The notes below the pieces were generated by a model, which searched no databases, was not told the DNA's origin, and was given only the letters and a program-made list of their open reading frames with translations. From Maritalea sp049801075 (lineage in GTDB: Bacteria > Pseudomonadota > Alphaproteobacteria > Rhizobiales > Devosiaceae): a stretch of DNA of 64,000 nucleotides. The stretch covers positions 1,426,001 to 1,490,000 of the forward strand of contig NZ_JBNAGG010000001.1 of NCBI RefSeq assembly GCF_049801075.1, written 5' to 3'. Positions within the stretch are counted from its first letter, which is position 1, and each line of letters begins with the position of its first letter. Shown one piece after another: positions 8,019 to 16,615 of the stretch. A program made the position numbers and the translations under genes.

Positions 8019-9032
8019 TTAGAGATTTTGCCGAAAGTCGCGCGGGCTCCGGCCTGTCCAACGCTTAAAGGCGCGGGAAAAGGCGGCAAGGTCAGAAAAC
8101 CCAAGAAGATAGGCGATTTCGCCGATACTTAATGTCTGACTTTTCAAATGAGATATGGCGCTGGTGTGACGTAAATCCTCAAGCACCTGTCGGTAGGTGG
8201 TGCCCTCGTTTTTCAAATACCGAAACAGCGTTTGGCGACTCATGCCCAATTGAGCTGCAACCTGATCAGCGCCGGGATTGCCCAAATGCAATAGCGGCAG
8301 AAGTGCCTGTTCGACTTGACCGCACAAACTTTGCTGCGCCGACATGTTTGACAGAAGTTGCTCAGCCTTTTCTTCAAGAAGTTTGGACATATATTCCGGG
8401 CTTTGCGCGACAGTCCATGATGCAACGTCGGGGTGCAGTTCCATGGCATTCCACTTCGCATCGAAATGCACAGGGCACTCAAAAATGCGCTCATATTCGT
8501 GCTGATAAGACGGTGCGGCGTGTGTAAAATATACCGACAAAATATGTGGCGCGGTGAGGAATTGCCTTGGGCCACAGGTGAGCCGCACAAAGGCGTTTTC
8601 CACCAATTCAGGCACATTTTGAACAGTGGTGCCTTCATAGACCATAAATAGGCGGTCATCCTGTTGATGCAGTTCAAAATGCGGGCTTCCCGCTGGATCA
8701 TTGATTTCCATCGCCAGCCGTCCATAGCGCTGCAATTGCTGGAATGCAGCCCCCATGGTTGGTGCTGCATTCATAATCAGTCCGACGATCGAGATGTCCG
8801 CCATGCCCACATCTTCCCCCCAATGCAGGGCAAAGGCAGGATCTTTGGTTGCGATTTGCGCGTGATGCATCAAGACAAGATATTGCCGCAAAGACACCCG
8901 CGCATCTGGATCGATCAAATCCTTATCAGTAAGGCCCACTTTGGCCCGTAAGTTTGCCGCATTGGTGCAGCGCGACTGGGCATAGGCCAGAAGGCCCGCC
9001 GCCAACCCAGCTGATACCGTAGAATGAGCCAA
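8019..9032 (-). CDS. AraC family transcriptional regulator
   Basis: A 337-residue regulator. The N-terminal about 200 residues match the arabinose-binding-like effector domain common in OruR/ArgR-type AraC proteins. The C-terminal AraC helix-turn-helix pair (about 238-335) includes QLGMSRQTLFRYLKNEGTTY and IAYLLGFSDLAAFSRAFKRWTG, with the terminal GRSPRDFR motif. It is divergent from the 136-residue membrane protein across 129 bp, so that gene is the likeliest target; this is inference from position. The effector is unknown. Confidence 0.9.
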   Translation of the reverse strand: MAHSTVSAGLAAGLLAYAQSRCTNAANLRAKVGLTDKDLIDPDARVSLRQYLVLMHHAQIATKDPAFALHWGEDVGMADISIVGLIMNAAPTMGAAFQQLQRYGRLAMEINDPAGSPHFELHQQDDRLFMVYEGTTVQNVPELVENAFVRLTCGPRQFLTAPHILSVYFTHAAPSYQHEYERIFECPVHFDAKWNAMELHPDVASWTVAQSPEYMSKLLEEKAEQLLSNMSAQQSLCGQVEQALLPLLHLGNPGADQVAAQLGMSRQTLFRYLKNEGTTYRQVLEDLRHTSAISHLKSQTLSIGEIAYLLGFSDLAAFSRAFKRWTGRSPRDFRQNL

Positions 9033-9161
9033 ACTTGTCTCCTGTTACAAAAGATCAAATATCAAGCAACTTTAGATCATGGACATATTTTGATGCCGAG
9101 CTACAAATCCATCTCCACAAGATCATTATTCCAGATGCGAATTGCAAGAAGGACATGAGAC

Positions 9162-9572
9162 ATGAAAAGCCCTTCCCTATTACGCCTTCATTTGTTGCGC
9201 GGATGTTACTTGTTGCTGCTGGTTGGCTTATCGATACAAATTGTGCCAGACCTGTTTGGACCAGTGGTGACGATGCCGCTGATGGATGGCGTTGTTACTG
9301 CCATGCTGAGTGCGTTGGCCATGCTCTCTATTCTAGGACTGTTCGCGCCGATCTTTATGTTGCCGCTGCTTTGGTTTGAGCTCGGCTGGAAACTGATTTG
9401 GGTTCTGTTTGTTGCGCTGCCGCGCTGGCAAACGGGCACAATGGACGAAGCAACAATGGAGGTGTTGTTTGCCTGTGCCTTTGTTGTGCCCTTCGTGTTT
9501 ATTGTGCCTTGGCGCTATGCCATTGCCCGCTATTCATCGGCCTTAGACCCATGGTGGACAAAGCGTGGCTGA
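9162..9572 (+). CDS. Small polytopic membrane protein of unknown function
   Basis: A 136-residue protein with about four hydrophobic segments (roughly 10-30, 40-65, 68-88, 105-125), a short basic N-terminus and a C-terminal WWTKRG. AAGGA lies eight bases before the ATG. No family was recognised with confidence; the topology is loosely DoxX-like but without its motifs. The divergent AraC gene may control it. The stop codon is 11 bp from the end of the broken SulP gene on the other strand. Confidence 0.7.
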   Translation: MKSPSLLRLHLLRGCYLLLLVGLSIQIVPDLFGPVVTMPLMDGVVTAMLSALAMLSILGLFAPIFMLPLLWFELGWKLIWVLFVALPRWQTGTMDEATMEVLFACAFVVPFVFIVPWRYAIARYSSALDPWWTKRG

Positions 9573-9582
9573 TCGCCGTTTT

Positions 9583-10795
9583 TTAGCGGTTGGGCGGTCG
9601 CCAATCGCTTTGAATTGATTTTTGCCGGTTTAGATTTAGCGCCAAGCCGATGATAACGCCGACGCCGATGGCGACCGTTAAGTCAACGGCAACGGTGAGG
9701 ACCAGTGTGAGCAGTAAGAGGAACAAGTCGCTCTTTTTGCCTCTGGCATACTCACCCCATTTGTCCACTTCCATCATGTTCCATGCGGTGACCATCAACA
9801 GTGCAGCCAGGGCGGGCATGGCCAAATAACCAGCGAGCGGCGCGGCCAGCAACATAACGATCAGGATGGTGACGGCGTGCACCAACCCGGCCACGGGCGT
9901 TTTGCCGCCTGCTTTGATGTTGGTTGCCGTGCGGGCGATGGCCCCTGTTGCGGGCAGCCCGGTGAACAAGGCCGAGCCGATATTGGCGATGCCTTGCGCG
10001 GTTAGCTCCGCATTTGGGCGATGATGGCCCTCGATCATTTTGTCCGCCACCATGGCAGACAATAGCGATTCCACGCCTGCGAGAAAGGCGATGATAAAAG
10101 CCGAAGGGAGCAGCTCCACCATACGCTCCATTGTTAGCACGGGTAGTTGCGGCATGGGCAAGCTGCTGGGCAGTTCGCCAAATTGCGACCCAAGCGTGCT
10201 GACCGGCAGGGCAAAGGCAAACACGGCGAGTGAGCCAATACCAACAGCCACGATCAGGCCAGGAAATTTGGGGGCTATGCGGCGCAGGGCGACGATCATC
10301 ACCAAAGTGGCCAAAGCAATGGCCAAGGTGACCAAGCTCATCGTGTCGCGGGCGTCCCAGAAAGCGTGTACTTTTTCGAAGAACTCTGCGGGTACTTCTG
10401 CCAAAGACAAGCCGAAGAAACTGTTGAGCTGGCTGGTGCCAATGATGATGCCGATGCCAATGGTGAAGCCGGCCACCACCGCTTCCGGCACAAAGGCGAT
10501 GAGATTGCCTGCCCGGAAATATCCGGCGATCAACAAAATGATGCCCGCCATGAAAGTGGCCAGCACCAAACAAGGAAATCAAGAAGCCCGCAACAATTGC
10601 GGTGACGATGCCTTTTTCTGGCGTTGCACCCGAGGCGATGGCAATGGCCAAGCTGAGCGGCAGCGCCACCATGGCAACGGTGATGCCTGCAATCAGATCG
10701 GCAAGAAAAAGCGGCCAACTATAGGTTTGAATCGTGGTGAGAATTTTTGGGAGTCGCATGGGCAAATCATATATCGCCAGATTAGCGACTGTCAT
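9583..10795 (-). pseudogene. SulP family anion transporter, broken by an internal deletion and frameshift
   Basis: Two frames together make a SulP (sulfate/bicarbonate-type) permease. The N-terminal part begins MRLPKILTTIQTYSWPLFLADLIAGITV and reads to LISLFGAG. The remainder resumes in another frame at LVLATFMAGIILLIAGYF and continues to the stop. Family members carry about 28 residues between these points, including the SRVQxGGPTGAF-type signature; they are absent here. The junction is at 10564-10571 around GTTTGGTG, a likely short direct repeat of the ancestral gene. No STAS domain follows the membrane part. The start is taken at the ATG of 10795; 10759 is an alternative. A sequencing or assembly error cannot be excluded, but one missing base would not restore the lost signature. 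Confidence 0.8.
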
Positions 10796-10833
10796 GAATT
10801 TTCTTTTGGTCGCGCCGAAATGGCACAAAGAAA

Positions 10834-10853
10834 AGCCCCGGAGAACCGGGGCT
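10834..10853 (-). terminator. Rho-independent terminator after ornithine cyclodeaminase
   Basis: Read on the minus strand, AGCCCCGG and CCGGGGCT form an 8-bp GC-rich stem with a TTCT loop followed by TTTCTTT. It begins 6 bases past the stop codon of the ornithine cyclodeaminase gene and separates it from the broken SulP gene. Confidence 0.85.
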
Positions 10854-10859
10854 ATTTTG

Positions 10860-11933
10860 TTATTCCGCTGCTGTCATATTCTGCTTGGCGGCGCGTTGCA
10901 CCATGCCATAAAGATCGCGCGGATCGTCTGGATCGGCCAGCATGTCCAAATCTTCATAGAATTGGGTGCCTTGGATCGATTGATAAATATAGCGAAGGGC
11001 AGAGAAGTCTTCGACAGCGAAACCTACGCTATCAAACAGCGTGATTTGCCCGTCGGACTTGCGGCCATCTTTTTTGCCGGACATGACTTCCCACAATTCG
11101 GTGACTTCATAATCTTCTGCCAATTGCTGAATTTCGCCCTCAATGCGTGTTTGCGGCGTAAATTCAGTGAAGATTTCTGAGCGATAAAGAATGTCTTTAT
11201 GCAGCTCGGTTTTACCCGGGCAATCACCGCCGATGGCGTTGATGTGCAGGCCAGAGCCGACCATATTGTCGGTCAAGATGGTGGCATATTGCTTATCTGC
11301 GGTGCAGGTGGTGATGATGTCGGCCCCGGCCACACAATCTTCACCCGTGATGCAGGAGGTGAGGTTCAAGCCGCTATTTTGCAGGTTGAACATGGCTTTT
11401 TCAGTGGCTTTCGGGTCCGTATCATAAAGGCGGACATTTTCGATGCCGCAGATTTTGCGGAAGGCTAAAGCTTGGAATTCGCACTGAGCGCCATTGCCGA
11501 TGATGGCCATGGTCTTTGCATTTTTCGGCGCGAGATATTTTGCAGCAACCGCAGACATGGCAGCGGTGCGCAAGGCGGTGAGAATGGTCATTTCAGACAG
11601 CAACACAGGATAGCCATTGGCCACGTCGGCCAGCAGGCCAAACGCCGTGACCGTCTGCATGCCATCTTTGGTATTCTTGGGGTGGCCATTCACATATTTA
11701 AAGCCATAAACCTCACCATCGCTGGTGGGCATCAACTCGATCACACCTTCATTTGAGTGAGATGCAACGCGGGGCGTCTTGTCAAAAAGTTCCCAGCGGA
11801 CAAAATCCTCTTCAATGGCTTGAGCGATGCCAGCCATCGCCTCTTCAACGCCGATATGCAAGATCAATTTCATCATATTATCGACGCTGACAAACGGCAC
11901 CAGGTTAAGTGTGTCGCGGTGGAATTTAGCCAT
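10860..11933 (-). CDS. ocd: Ornithine cyclodeaminase
   Basis: Converts L-ornithine to L-proline and ammonia with enzyme-bound NAD+, a catabolic route for arginine/ornithine in alphaproteobacteria. The 357-residue protein shows the mu-crystallin/OCD family layout. Substrate-domain residues include GFKYVNGHPKNT and MTILTALRTAAMS, the NAD site is IIGNGAQCEFQALAF (about 144-158), and INAIGGDCPGKTEL follows. The ATG at 11933, preceded by GAGGG, is preferred over an upstream in-frame start at 11954. It is divergent from an Lrp/AsnC regulator, the usual control arrangement for this enzyme, and ends in a strong terminator. Confidence 0.93.
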   Translation of the reverse strand: MAKFHRDTLNLVPFVSVDNMMKLILHIGVEEAMAGIAQAIEEDFVRWELFDKTPRVASHSNEGVIELMPTSDGEVYGFKYVNGHPKNTKDGMQTVTAFGLLADVANGYPVLLSEMTILTALRTAAMSAVAAKYLAPKNAKTMAIIGNGAQCEFQALAFRKICGIENVRLYDTDPKATEKAMFNLQNSGLNLTSCITGEDCVAGADIITTCTADKQYATILTDNMVGSGLHINAIGGDCPGKTELHKDILYRSEIFTEFTPQTRIEGEIQQLAEDYEVTELWEVMSGKKDGRKSDGQITLFDSVGFAVEDFSALRYIYQSIQGTQFYEDLDMLADPDDPRDLYGMVQRAAKQNMTAAE

Positions 11934-12003
11934 TGAATATCCCTCGTCATTCAAAGCGGAAACTTGGAAATAAAATAGTACGCAATGGATCGTTCAAAAA
12001 AAA

Positions 12004-12028
12004 TGGCAATGATTTATAATTCTTGCCA
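12004..12028. promoter_or_regulatory. 25-bp dyad in the ocd-lrp intergenic region, candidate Lrp/AsnC operator
   Basis: TGGCAA and TTGCCA form perfect 6-bp arms around a 13-bp A+T-rich centre (TGATTTATAATTC). It lies between the two divergent starts (11933 and 12084), 55-80 bp upstream of the regulator. Symmetry, spacing and an A+T-rich centre suit an Lrp-family dimer site. The assignment is inference. Confidence 0.4.
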
Positions 12029-12083
12029 CTCATATTACTAAATTTGTATAGTCAATTTGTGCATATTTACAAAAGGCATCGGC

Positions 12084-12524
12084 ATGGCTGAGATTCCCCA
12101 TTATGTTTATGACGCATTGGACCGCGAATTGATTTCTTTGCTGCGTCGAGACGGGCGTGCGTCGCTAGCAAAATTGGCCAATATCTTAGGTGTCTCGCGC
12201 GGCACGGTGCAAAACAGACTGGATCGGCTCACTGAAGTGGGTGCCCTCCTCGGCTTCACTGTGCGTGTGCGGGAAGATTATGGGCACGACATGGTGCGCG
12301 CGATCATGATGGTTGAAGTGGTGGGCAAGACCACCAGCGACGTGATCCGGCGGCTGCGCGGGATGCCCGAAGTGCAGCACATTCACTCCACCAATGGCGC
12401 ATGGGACTTGGTGGTGGAAATTCAAACCTCAAGCTTGCCGGAGTTCGACCGCGTGCTGCGCGAGGTGCGCATGATTGACAATATTCTCAACAGCGAAACC
12501 AGCATTTTGCTGAGTTCAGTCTAG
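12084..12524 (+). CDS. Lrp/AsnC family transcriptional regulator
   Basis: A 146-residue regulator. The N-terminal winged helix-turn-helix (about 10-65) contains DRELISLLRRDGRASLAKLA and VSRGTVQNRLDRL. A C-terminal RAM/AsnC ligand domain includes EVVGKTTSDVIRRLRGMPEVQHIHSTNGAWDLVVEI. The ATG at 12084 follows AAAGG and gives the standard family length; an in-frame TTG at 12057 is rejected. It is divergent from ocd, which it probably controls in response to ornithine, arginine or another amino acid (inference). The exporter gene downstream is in the same direction. Confidence 0.9.
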   Translation: MAEIPHYVYDALDRELISLLRRDGRASLAKLANILGVSRGTVQNRLDRLTEVGALLGFTVRVREDYGHDMVRAIMMVEVVGKTTSDVIRRLRGMPEVQHIHSTNGAWDLVVEIQTSSLPEFDRVLREVRMIDNILNSETSILLSSV

Positions 12525-12597
12525 CCGTAAACACCGGTTAAAATCGGGTCGATTATTCGCGGTCTATACAGCATGTTCGGTCAAAAAGGATGACCGA

Positions 12598-13218
12598 ATG
12601 TTTGAATGGATTGCGCTGTTATTGTTTCTGTTTCCCCTCGCCTATTCGCCGGGGCCGGGCAATATGTTTTTTGCCGCACTTGCGGCGCATTCAGGCGCTC
12701 GCGCCATTGGTCCAGCTTTGGTCGGCTATCATGTGGCGACATTGTTGGTCACCATCTTGATCGGCATTGGTCTACTGCAAAGCCTGCACGCCTTTCCGAC
12801 ATTCGCCAAAGTGATCGGGGTGTTGGGTAGTCTATATGTTTTTTATTTGGCCATACGGTTTTTCAAAGCGCCAGCCATAAAGATGACTGCGGACGCGCAA
12901 CACGCGCGCACTGCAGGTTTTACAGATGGCGCCGTTTTGCTGTTGCTGAATCCAAAGGCCTATTTGATCATTGTGTTGATGTTCACCCAATTTGCGCCGA
13001 GCGAGTTAGTCCCCAGCGCGCCGCTGACCGGTGCTCTTGCCATTGCAGTTGTTTTCACCGCCAATAATTTAGTGGCCTTTTTGTTTTGGTCACAAATGGG
13101 CGATCTGCTGATGCGCCGCTTTCGCGGTGGGCCACAGCAAAAGGTGATTAATCAGGGCTTTGGATTGCTCATGGCTGCCATTGCAATCTGGATGTTGTGG
13201 GCAAATTTTCAACAATGA
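12598..13218 (+). CDS. LysE/RhtB family amino-acid exporter
   Basis: A 206-residue inner-membrane protein with about six hydrophobic helices. The family N-terminal signature LFPLAYSPGPGNMFF and the central GFTDGAVLLLLNPKAYLIIV stretch are present. LysE-superfamily members export amino acids such as lysine, arginine, homoserine or threonine; the substrate cannot be read from sequence. It follows the Lrp-type regulator by 73 bp in the same direction, and an Lrp-controlled exporter of basic amino acids is a familiar arrangement. A weak GGATG precedes the ATG. Confidence 0.9.
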   Translation: MFEWIALLLFLFPLAYSPGPGNMFFAALAAHSGARAIGPALVGYHVATLLVTILIGIGLLQSLHAFPTFAKVIGVLGSLYVFYLAIRFFKAPAIKMTADAQHARTAGFTDGAVLLLLNPKAYLIIVLMFTQFAPSELVPSAPLTGALAIAVVFTANNLVAFLFWSQMGDLLMRRFRGGPQQKVINQGFGLLMAAIAIWMLWANFQQ

Positions 13219-13225
13219 CATCGCT

Positions 13226-13630
13226 TTAGAACGGCTCGAAGCAATCATAATTGCGCTGGCGGAATATCTTTTGGTCTTTAAATTCAAAGACACAAGCGAA
13301 ATGTGCTTTCATTTCATCGCCGGGCTGCAAATCGCCGATAGGAACAGCGAGCTTTCCCGACCAGATCACTTCAGCCAGCGCGCCATTTTGATCATCTGCC
13401 ATAAAGTTGATCAGCTCAAAGTTTTGCCCCTGCAGAACCTTCCGCCCCGCTTCGGCGCCTTGTAGCATCGCAGTTAGATCGCGTGTGGTCTTTTGCTAGG
13501 TGAGCGCGTTGGGAAATTCAACTTGCTCGATTTGAGGATGCAGGAAGACTGAAAGAGTGTCGCCAACTGCCATATTCGATAAAGCGGCAAGATAATCTTT
13601 GATCCACTGCTTCTTCGAAAATGCTGGCAT
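13226..13630 (-). pseudogene. NTF2/SnoaL-like protein interrupted by an in-frame TAG
   Basis: From an ATG at 13630 one frame reads MPAFSKKQWIKDYLAALSNM and continues to QVEFPNALT, then meets TAG at 13496-13498 (codon 45). It then goes on in the same frame through GAEAGRKVLQGQNFELINF and AVPIGDLQPGDEMKAHFACV to RQRNYDCFEPF at the stop. Together this is a complete 134-codon cone-fold protein of the NTF2/ketosteroid-isomerase superfamily. The downstream part alone lacks a convincing start. It lies just beyond recR in the same direction and may be co-transcribed. The defect is a nonsense substitution, not a frameshift. Confidence 0.75.
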
Positions 13631-13644
13631 GTCCACTCCTTAAA

Positions 13645-14253
13645 TCAAAAGTCTGTGCGTGCTTTCAGTGCTTGGGACAAGGTGCCCTCGTCCAAATAAT
13701 CAAGCTCACCACCAACAGGCACCCCATGGGCCAGGCGTGAAATTTTCACGTCGAATGATTGCAGTTGGTCGGTGATGTAGTGGGCTGTTGTTTGCCCATC
13801 GACGGTGGCGTTCACCGCCAACACGATCTCGGTGATATTGCCAGCTTCCACGCGGTGCACAAGACTATGTATATTCAGATCTTCCGGCCCAACACCATCA
13901 AGTGGCGACAATGTGCCACCCAACACATGATAAAGCGCCGCGCCAACGCCAGCCCGTTCCAATGCCCAAAGGTCGGCCACATCTTCCACAACGATCAACA
14001 AGCCGGAGGCGTTTCGCTTTGGGTCAGTACAGATATGACAGGGAGAGATTGTATCTACATTGCCGCAGGTTTGGCAGGTCATCACGCTATCCACCGCGCG
14101 ATCAAGCGCGGAGGCGAGCGGCACCATCAAAGTTTCCTTTTTCTTGATCAGGTGCAACACAGCACGGCGCGCTGACCGCGGGCCGAGGCCCGGCAGTCGC
14201 GCCAAGAGTTGGATAAGCTGATCAATTTCGGGGCCGCCCGACCGTGAGGACAT
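13645..14253 (-). CDS. recR: RecR, recombination mediator
   Basis: Acts with RecF and RecO to load RecA on gapped DNA. The 202-residue protein has the N-terminal helix-hairpin-helix (PGLGPRSARRAVLHL, about 21-35) and a four-cysteine zinc finger (Cys60, Cys63, Cys72, Cys75). A Toprim domain follows (about 84-175), with IVVEDVADLWALE and the C-terminal LARLAHGVP-like stretch SRLAHGVPVGGELDYLDEGTL. It closes the conserved dnaX-ybaB-recR operon. Confidence 0.97.
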   Translation of the reverse strand: MSSRSGGPEIDQLIQLLARLPGLGPRSARRAVLHLIKKKETLMVPLASALDRAVDSVMTCQTCGNVDTISPCHICTDPKRNASGLLIVVEDVADLWALERAGVGAALYHVLGGTLSPLDGVGPEDLNIHSLVHRVEAGNITEIVLAVNATVDGQTTAHYITDQLQSFDVKISRLAHGVPVGGELDYLDEGTLSQALKARTDF

Positions 14254-14270
14254 AGACTAGGTCTCGTCGC

Positions 14271-14594
14271 TTAGAACGGCATCTTCATGCCAGGAGGAAT
14301 AGGCAAACCAGCGGTGATTTCCTTCATTTTCTCCTGTGCCATCTCTTCTGATTTCTGCTTGGCATCAGCATGGGCTGCGATGATCAAATCTTCTACGATT
14401 TCAGCCTCATCAGGCTTGAGCAAATCCGGATCAATCTTCACGCCGCGCATTTCGCCTTTGCCGGTCAATGTCACTTGCACAGCATCGCCACCAGCTGTGC
14501 CCACAACTTCTAGCGCTTCAAGCTCGGCCTGCATTTCGCCCATGCGTGCCTGCATTTCCTGCGCCTTTTTCATCATGCCCATCATGTCTTTCAT
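14271..14594 (-). CDS. ybaB: YbaB/EbfC family nucleoid-associated protein
   Basis: A 107-residue DNA-binding protein of the YbaB/EbfC family. It has the N-terminal amphipathic helix MGMMKKAQEMQARMGEMQAEL, the central strand VTLTGKGEMRGVKIDPDLL, and the C-terminal AQEKMKEITAGLPIPPGMK that is typical of the family. The ATG overlaps the dnaX stop codon by four bases (ATGA), so its translation is coupled to dnaX. Its biological role is broadly nucleoid-associated and not fully defined. Confidence 0.95.
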   Translation of the reverse strand: MKDMMGMMKKAQEMQARMGEMQAELEALEVVGTAGGDAVQVTLTGKGEMRGVKIDPDLLKPDEAEIVEDLIIAAHADAKQKSEEMAQEKMKEITAGLPIPPGMKMPF

Positions 14595-16360
14595 AGGTCA
14601 CCTTCTTCATTTTCAAAATCATCTTCAAGCCAGTCTTCTGGCCCATCATCATCTGTTAGCGCGCGGATATTTACCAATTTCGCGCCGGGAAATGCATCCA
14701 AAACCGCTTTTACTTCAGGCACTTGCTCTGCCTTTTTTTGCCGCGCATCGCGGGCGCGCTGTTTTTGTGCAGCGATGGTATCGCTTGGTTTTTCGCGCGC
14801 AACGGAAATCATCCAAGTCTGGTTGGTCCATTCGCGCAATTTAGCTGACAATAGCGGCACGAATGTGTGGTCAGCTTCATCTGTTAGCGCCAACTCAATA
14901 CGGCCATTGGCAAATGAAACCGGGCTCGCATGAGCTTCAAGCGCGTGTTTGAGCACCAATTCGCGGTTTGCGCCCGCCATTTCAATCAACTCCTCATAGG
15001 ATTTGACCTCGATGATTGGCTCTTGAACCGCGGCAGGCGTTGGATCAGGATTGGTGGCCATGGCCCGCAGCGGGCTTTGTTCTCGCGCTGCAGAAGGTGC
15101 TTTTTGGCCAATGGCATTCACGCCGCCGCCATTGGCGAAAGCGCGAGGCGCCTCTCCGCCGCCACCGCCGCCGCTATGTTGCGACGCAGCTGCTGCTTGC
15201 GGATTGGATTGAATTTTTTTGATCAACTCGTCAGGCGAAGGCAAATCGGAGGCATAGCCCAAACGGATGAGCACCATTTCCGCAGCTTGCACCGCATCAT
15301 GATTATGATTGATTTCGCCGATCCCCTTATTGAGGATTTGCCACGCACGTGAAAGCACTTTGACGCTTAGCTTTTGCGCCATGTCGCGGCCTCGCTCTTT
15401 TTCATCCGGTGTCAATGCCGGATCGTCTGTTGCACTTGGCACCACTTTAAGGCGGGTCACCAAATGGGTGACGGTGGCCAAATCAGAAATGATAGTCTGC
15501 GGATCTGCGCCCGCATCATATTGGTGGCGCATCTGCTCAAGCGCATCGCCAATATCACCGCGCATAAGGGTTTCGAACAAATCGAGGATCAATGCCCTGT
15601 CTGCAAGACCCAGCATTTGCTTGACGGTATCGGTGCCGATTTCTCCGCCAGCATGGGCAATGGCTTGGTCCAACAATGACAGGCTGTCGCGCACGGAACC
15701 TTCGCCTGCGCGAATGATCATTTTCAACGCGTCCGGCTGGAAAGCGATCTGCTCTTTTTCCAAAATGCCGCCCAAATATTCGTTGAGCGTGCCACTCTCC
15801 ACGCGCCGCAAATCAAAGCGTTGGCAACGCGATAGAATGGTGACAGGCACTTTGCGAATTTCTGTGGTGGCGAAGATGAATTTCACATATGGGGGCGGCT
15901 CTTCCAGCGTTTTCAAGAGGCCGTTGAAGGCCGCTTTGGAGAGCATGTGCACCTCATCGATGATAAACACTTTGTAAGGCGCGGAAACCGGGCCATAGCG
16001 CACGCTGTCGATAATCTCACGAATATCGTCGATGCCCGTGTGTGACGCCGCATCCATTTCGACCACGTCCACGTGACGGCTTTCGATGATCGCGCGGCAA
16101 TGCTTGCCTTCTTCCGCCAATTCAAGATTGGGGCGCGGGCCATTGTCATCTTCAAAATTAAGGGCGCGAGCCAGAATACGCGCTGTGGTGGTTTTGCCCA
16201 CCCCGCGTACACCAGTGAGCATGAAGGCATGGGCGATCCGGTTTGCTTCAAACGCGTTCTTCAAGGTCTGCACCATGGCTTCTTGACCAATGAAGGTCTC
16301 AAAGCTCTCTGGGCGATATTTACGCGCGAGCACTACATATGAGGAATTTTGATCTGCCAA
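14591..16360 (-). CDS. dnaX: DnaX, DNA polymerase III subunits tau (and possibly gamma)
   Basis: Clamp-loader ATPase of the replicative polymerase. The 589-residue protein has Walker A GVRGVGKTTTA (50-60), Walker B IIDEVHML, and a sensor-1 FIFATTEIRKVPVTILSRCQRFDLRR segment. Domain III runs to about residue 370, followed by a low-complexity linker (QAAAASQHSGGGGGGEAP) and a C-terminal tau domain. The usual zinc-finger cysteines are reduced to one (KHCRAI), as I recall for rhizobial relatives. A run of seven A's at 15214-15220 (Lys381-Lys382) lies at the domain III/linker boundary; a -1 slip there would stop about 13 codons later. First gene of dnaX-ybaB-recR, downstream of ffs. Confidence 0.96.
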   Translation of the reverse strand: MADQNSSYVVLARKYRPESFETFIGQEAMVQTLKNAFEANRIAHAFMLTGVRGVGKTTTARILARALNFEDDNGPRPNLELAEEGKHCRAIIESRHVDVVEMDAASHTGIDDIREIIDSVRYGPVSAPYKVFIIDEVHMLSKAAFNGLLKTLEEPPPYVKFIFATTEIRKVPVTILSRCQRFDLRRVESGTLNEYLGGILEKEQIAFQPDALKMIIRAGEGSVRDSLSLLDQAIAHAGGEIGTDTVKQMLGLADRALILDLFETLMRGDIGDALEQMRHQYDAGADPQTIISDLATVTHLVTRLKVVPSATDDPALTPDEKERGRDMAQKLSVKVLSRAWQILNKGIGEINHNHDAVQAAEMVLIRLGYASDLPSPDELIKKIQSNPQAAAASQHSGGGGGGEAPRAFANGGGVNAIGQKAPSAAREQSPLRAMATNPDPTPAAVQEPIIEVKSYEELIEMAGANRELVLKHALEAHASPVSFANGRIELALTDEADHTFVPLLSAKLREWTNQTWMISVAREKPSDTIAAQKQRARDARQKKAEQVPEVKAVLDAFPGAKLVNIRALTDDDGPEDWLEDDFENEEGDL

Positions 16361-16453
16361 CTCTGCCTGCCTGCTGGATGTGCGTTTGATATTCGACGTC
16401 TATTTGACACCGATTCTGAGGTGGGGCGCAAAATATTTGGGCAAAGACATAAA

Positions 16454-16545
16454 GGAGACTGGCAACGACCCGTTCCTAACTCGTTAGGGCTGCTTCCTTC
16501 CGGACCTGACCCAGTTGGCGAGCGGTTCGTCCGCGCCAATCTCCC
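16454..16545 (-). ncRNA. ffs: Signal recognition particle RNA, small bacterial (4.5S) type
   Basis: The minus strand contains the conserved SRP core GGTCAGGTCCGGAAGGAAGC followed by AGCC (16489-16513 region), which forms the GGAA tetraloop and symmetric loops bound by Ffh and FtsY. The ends close the hairpin: GGAGATTGGC at the 5' end (16544-16535) pairs with GCCAGTCTCC at the 3' end (16463-16454). This gives a molecule of about 92-97 nt. The exact ends are estimated. The position just upstream of dnaX is the standard alphaproteobacterial arrangement. Confidence 0.93.
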
Positions 16546-16615
16546 GACGCCCTATATCATGCACTTTGCGCCAAAGTGCAAGGGGGTGCGCCCAAAGAAT
16601 TTGCGTGCCGGCGCG

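Noticed and set aside
10040..11044. 334-codon open frame on the plus strand across the SulP pseudogene and ornithine cyclodeaminase
   Set aside because: It is antisense to both and runs through the terminator hairpin; composition is that of a shadow frame.
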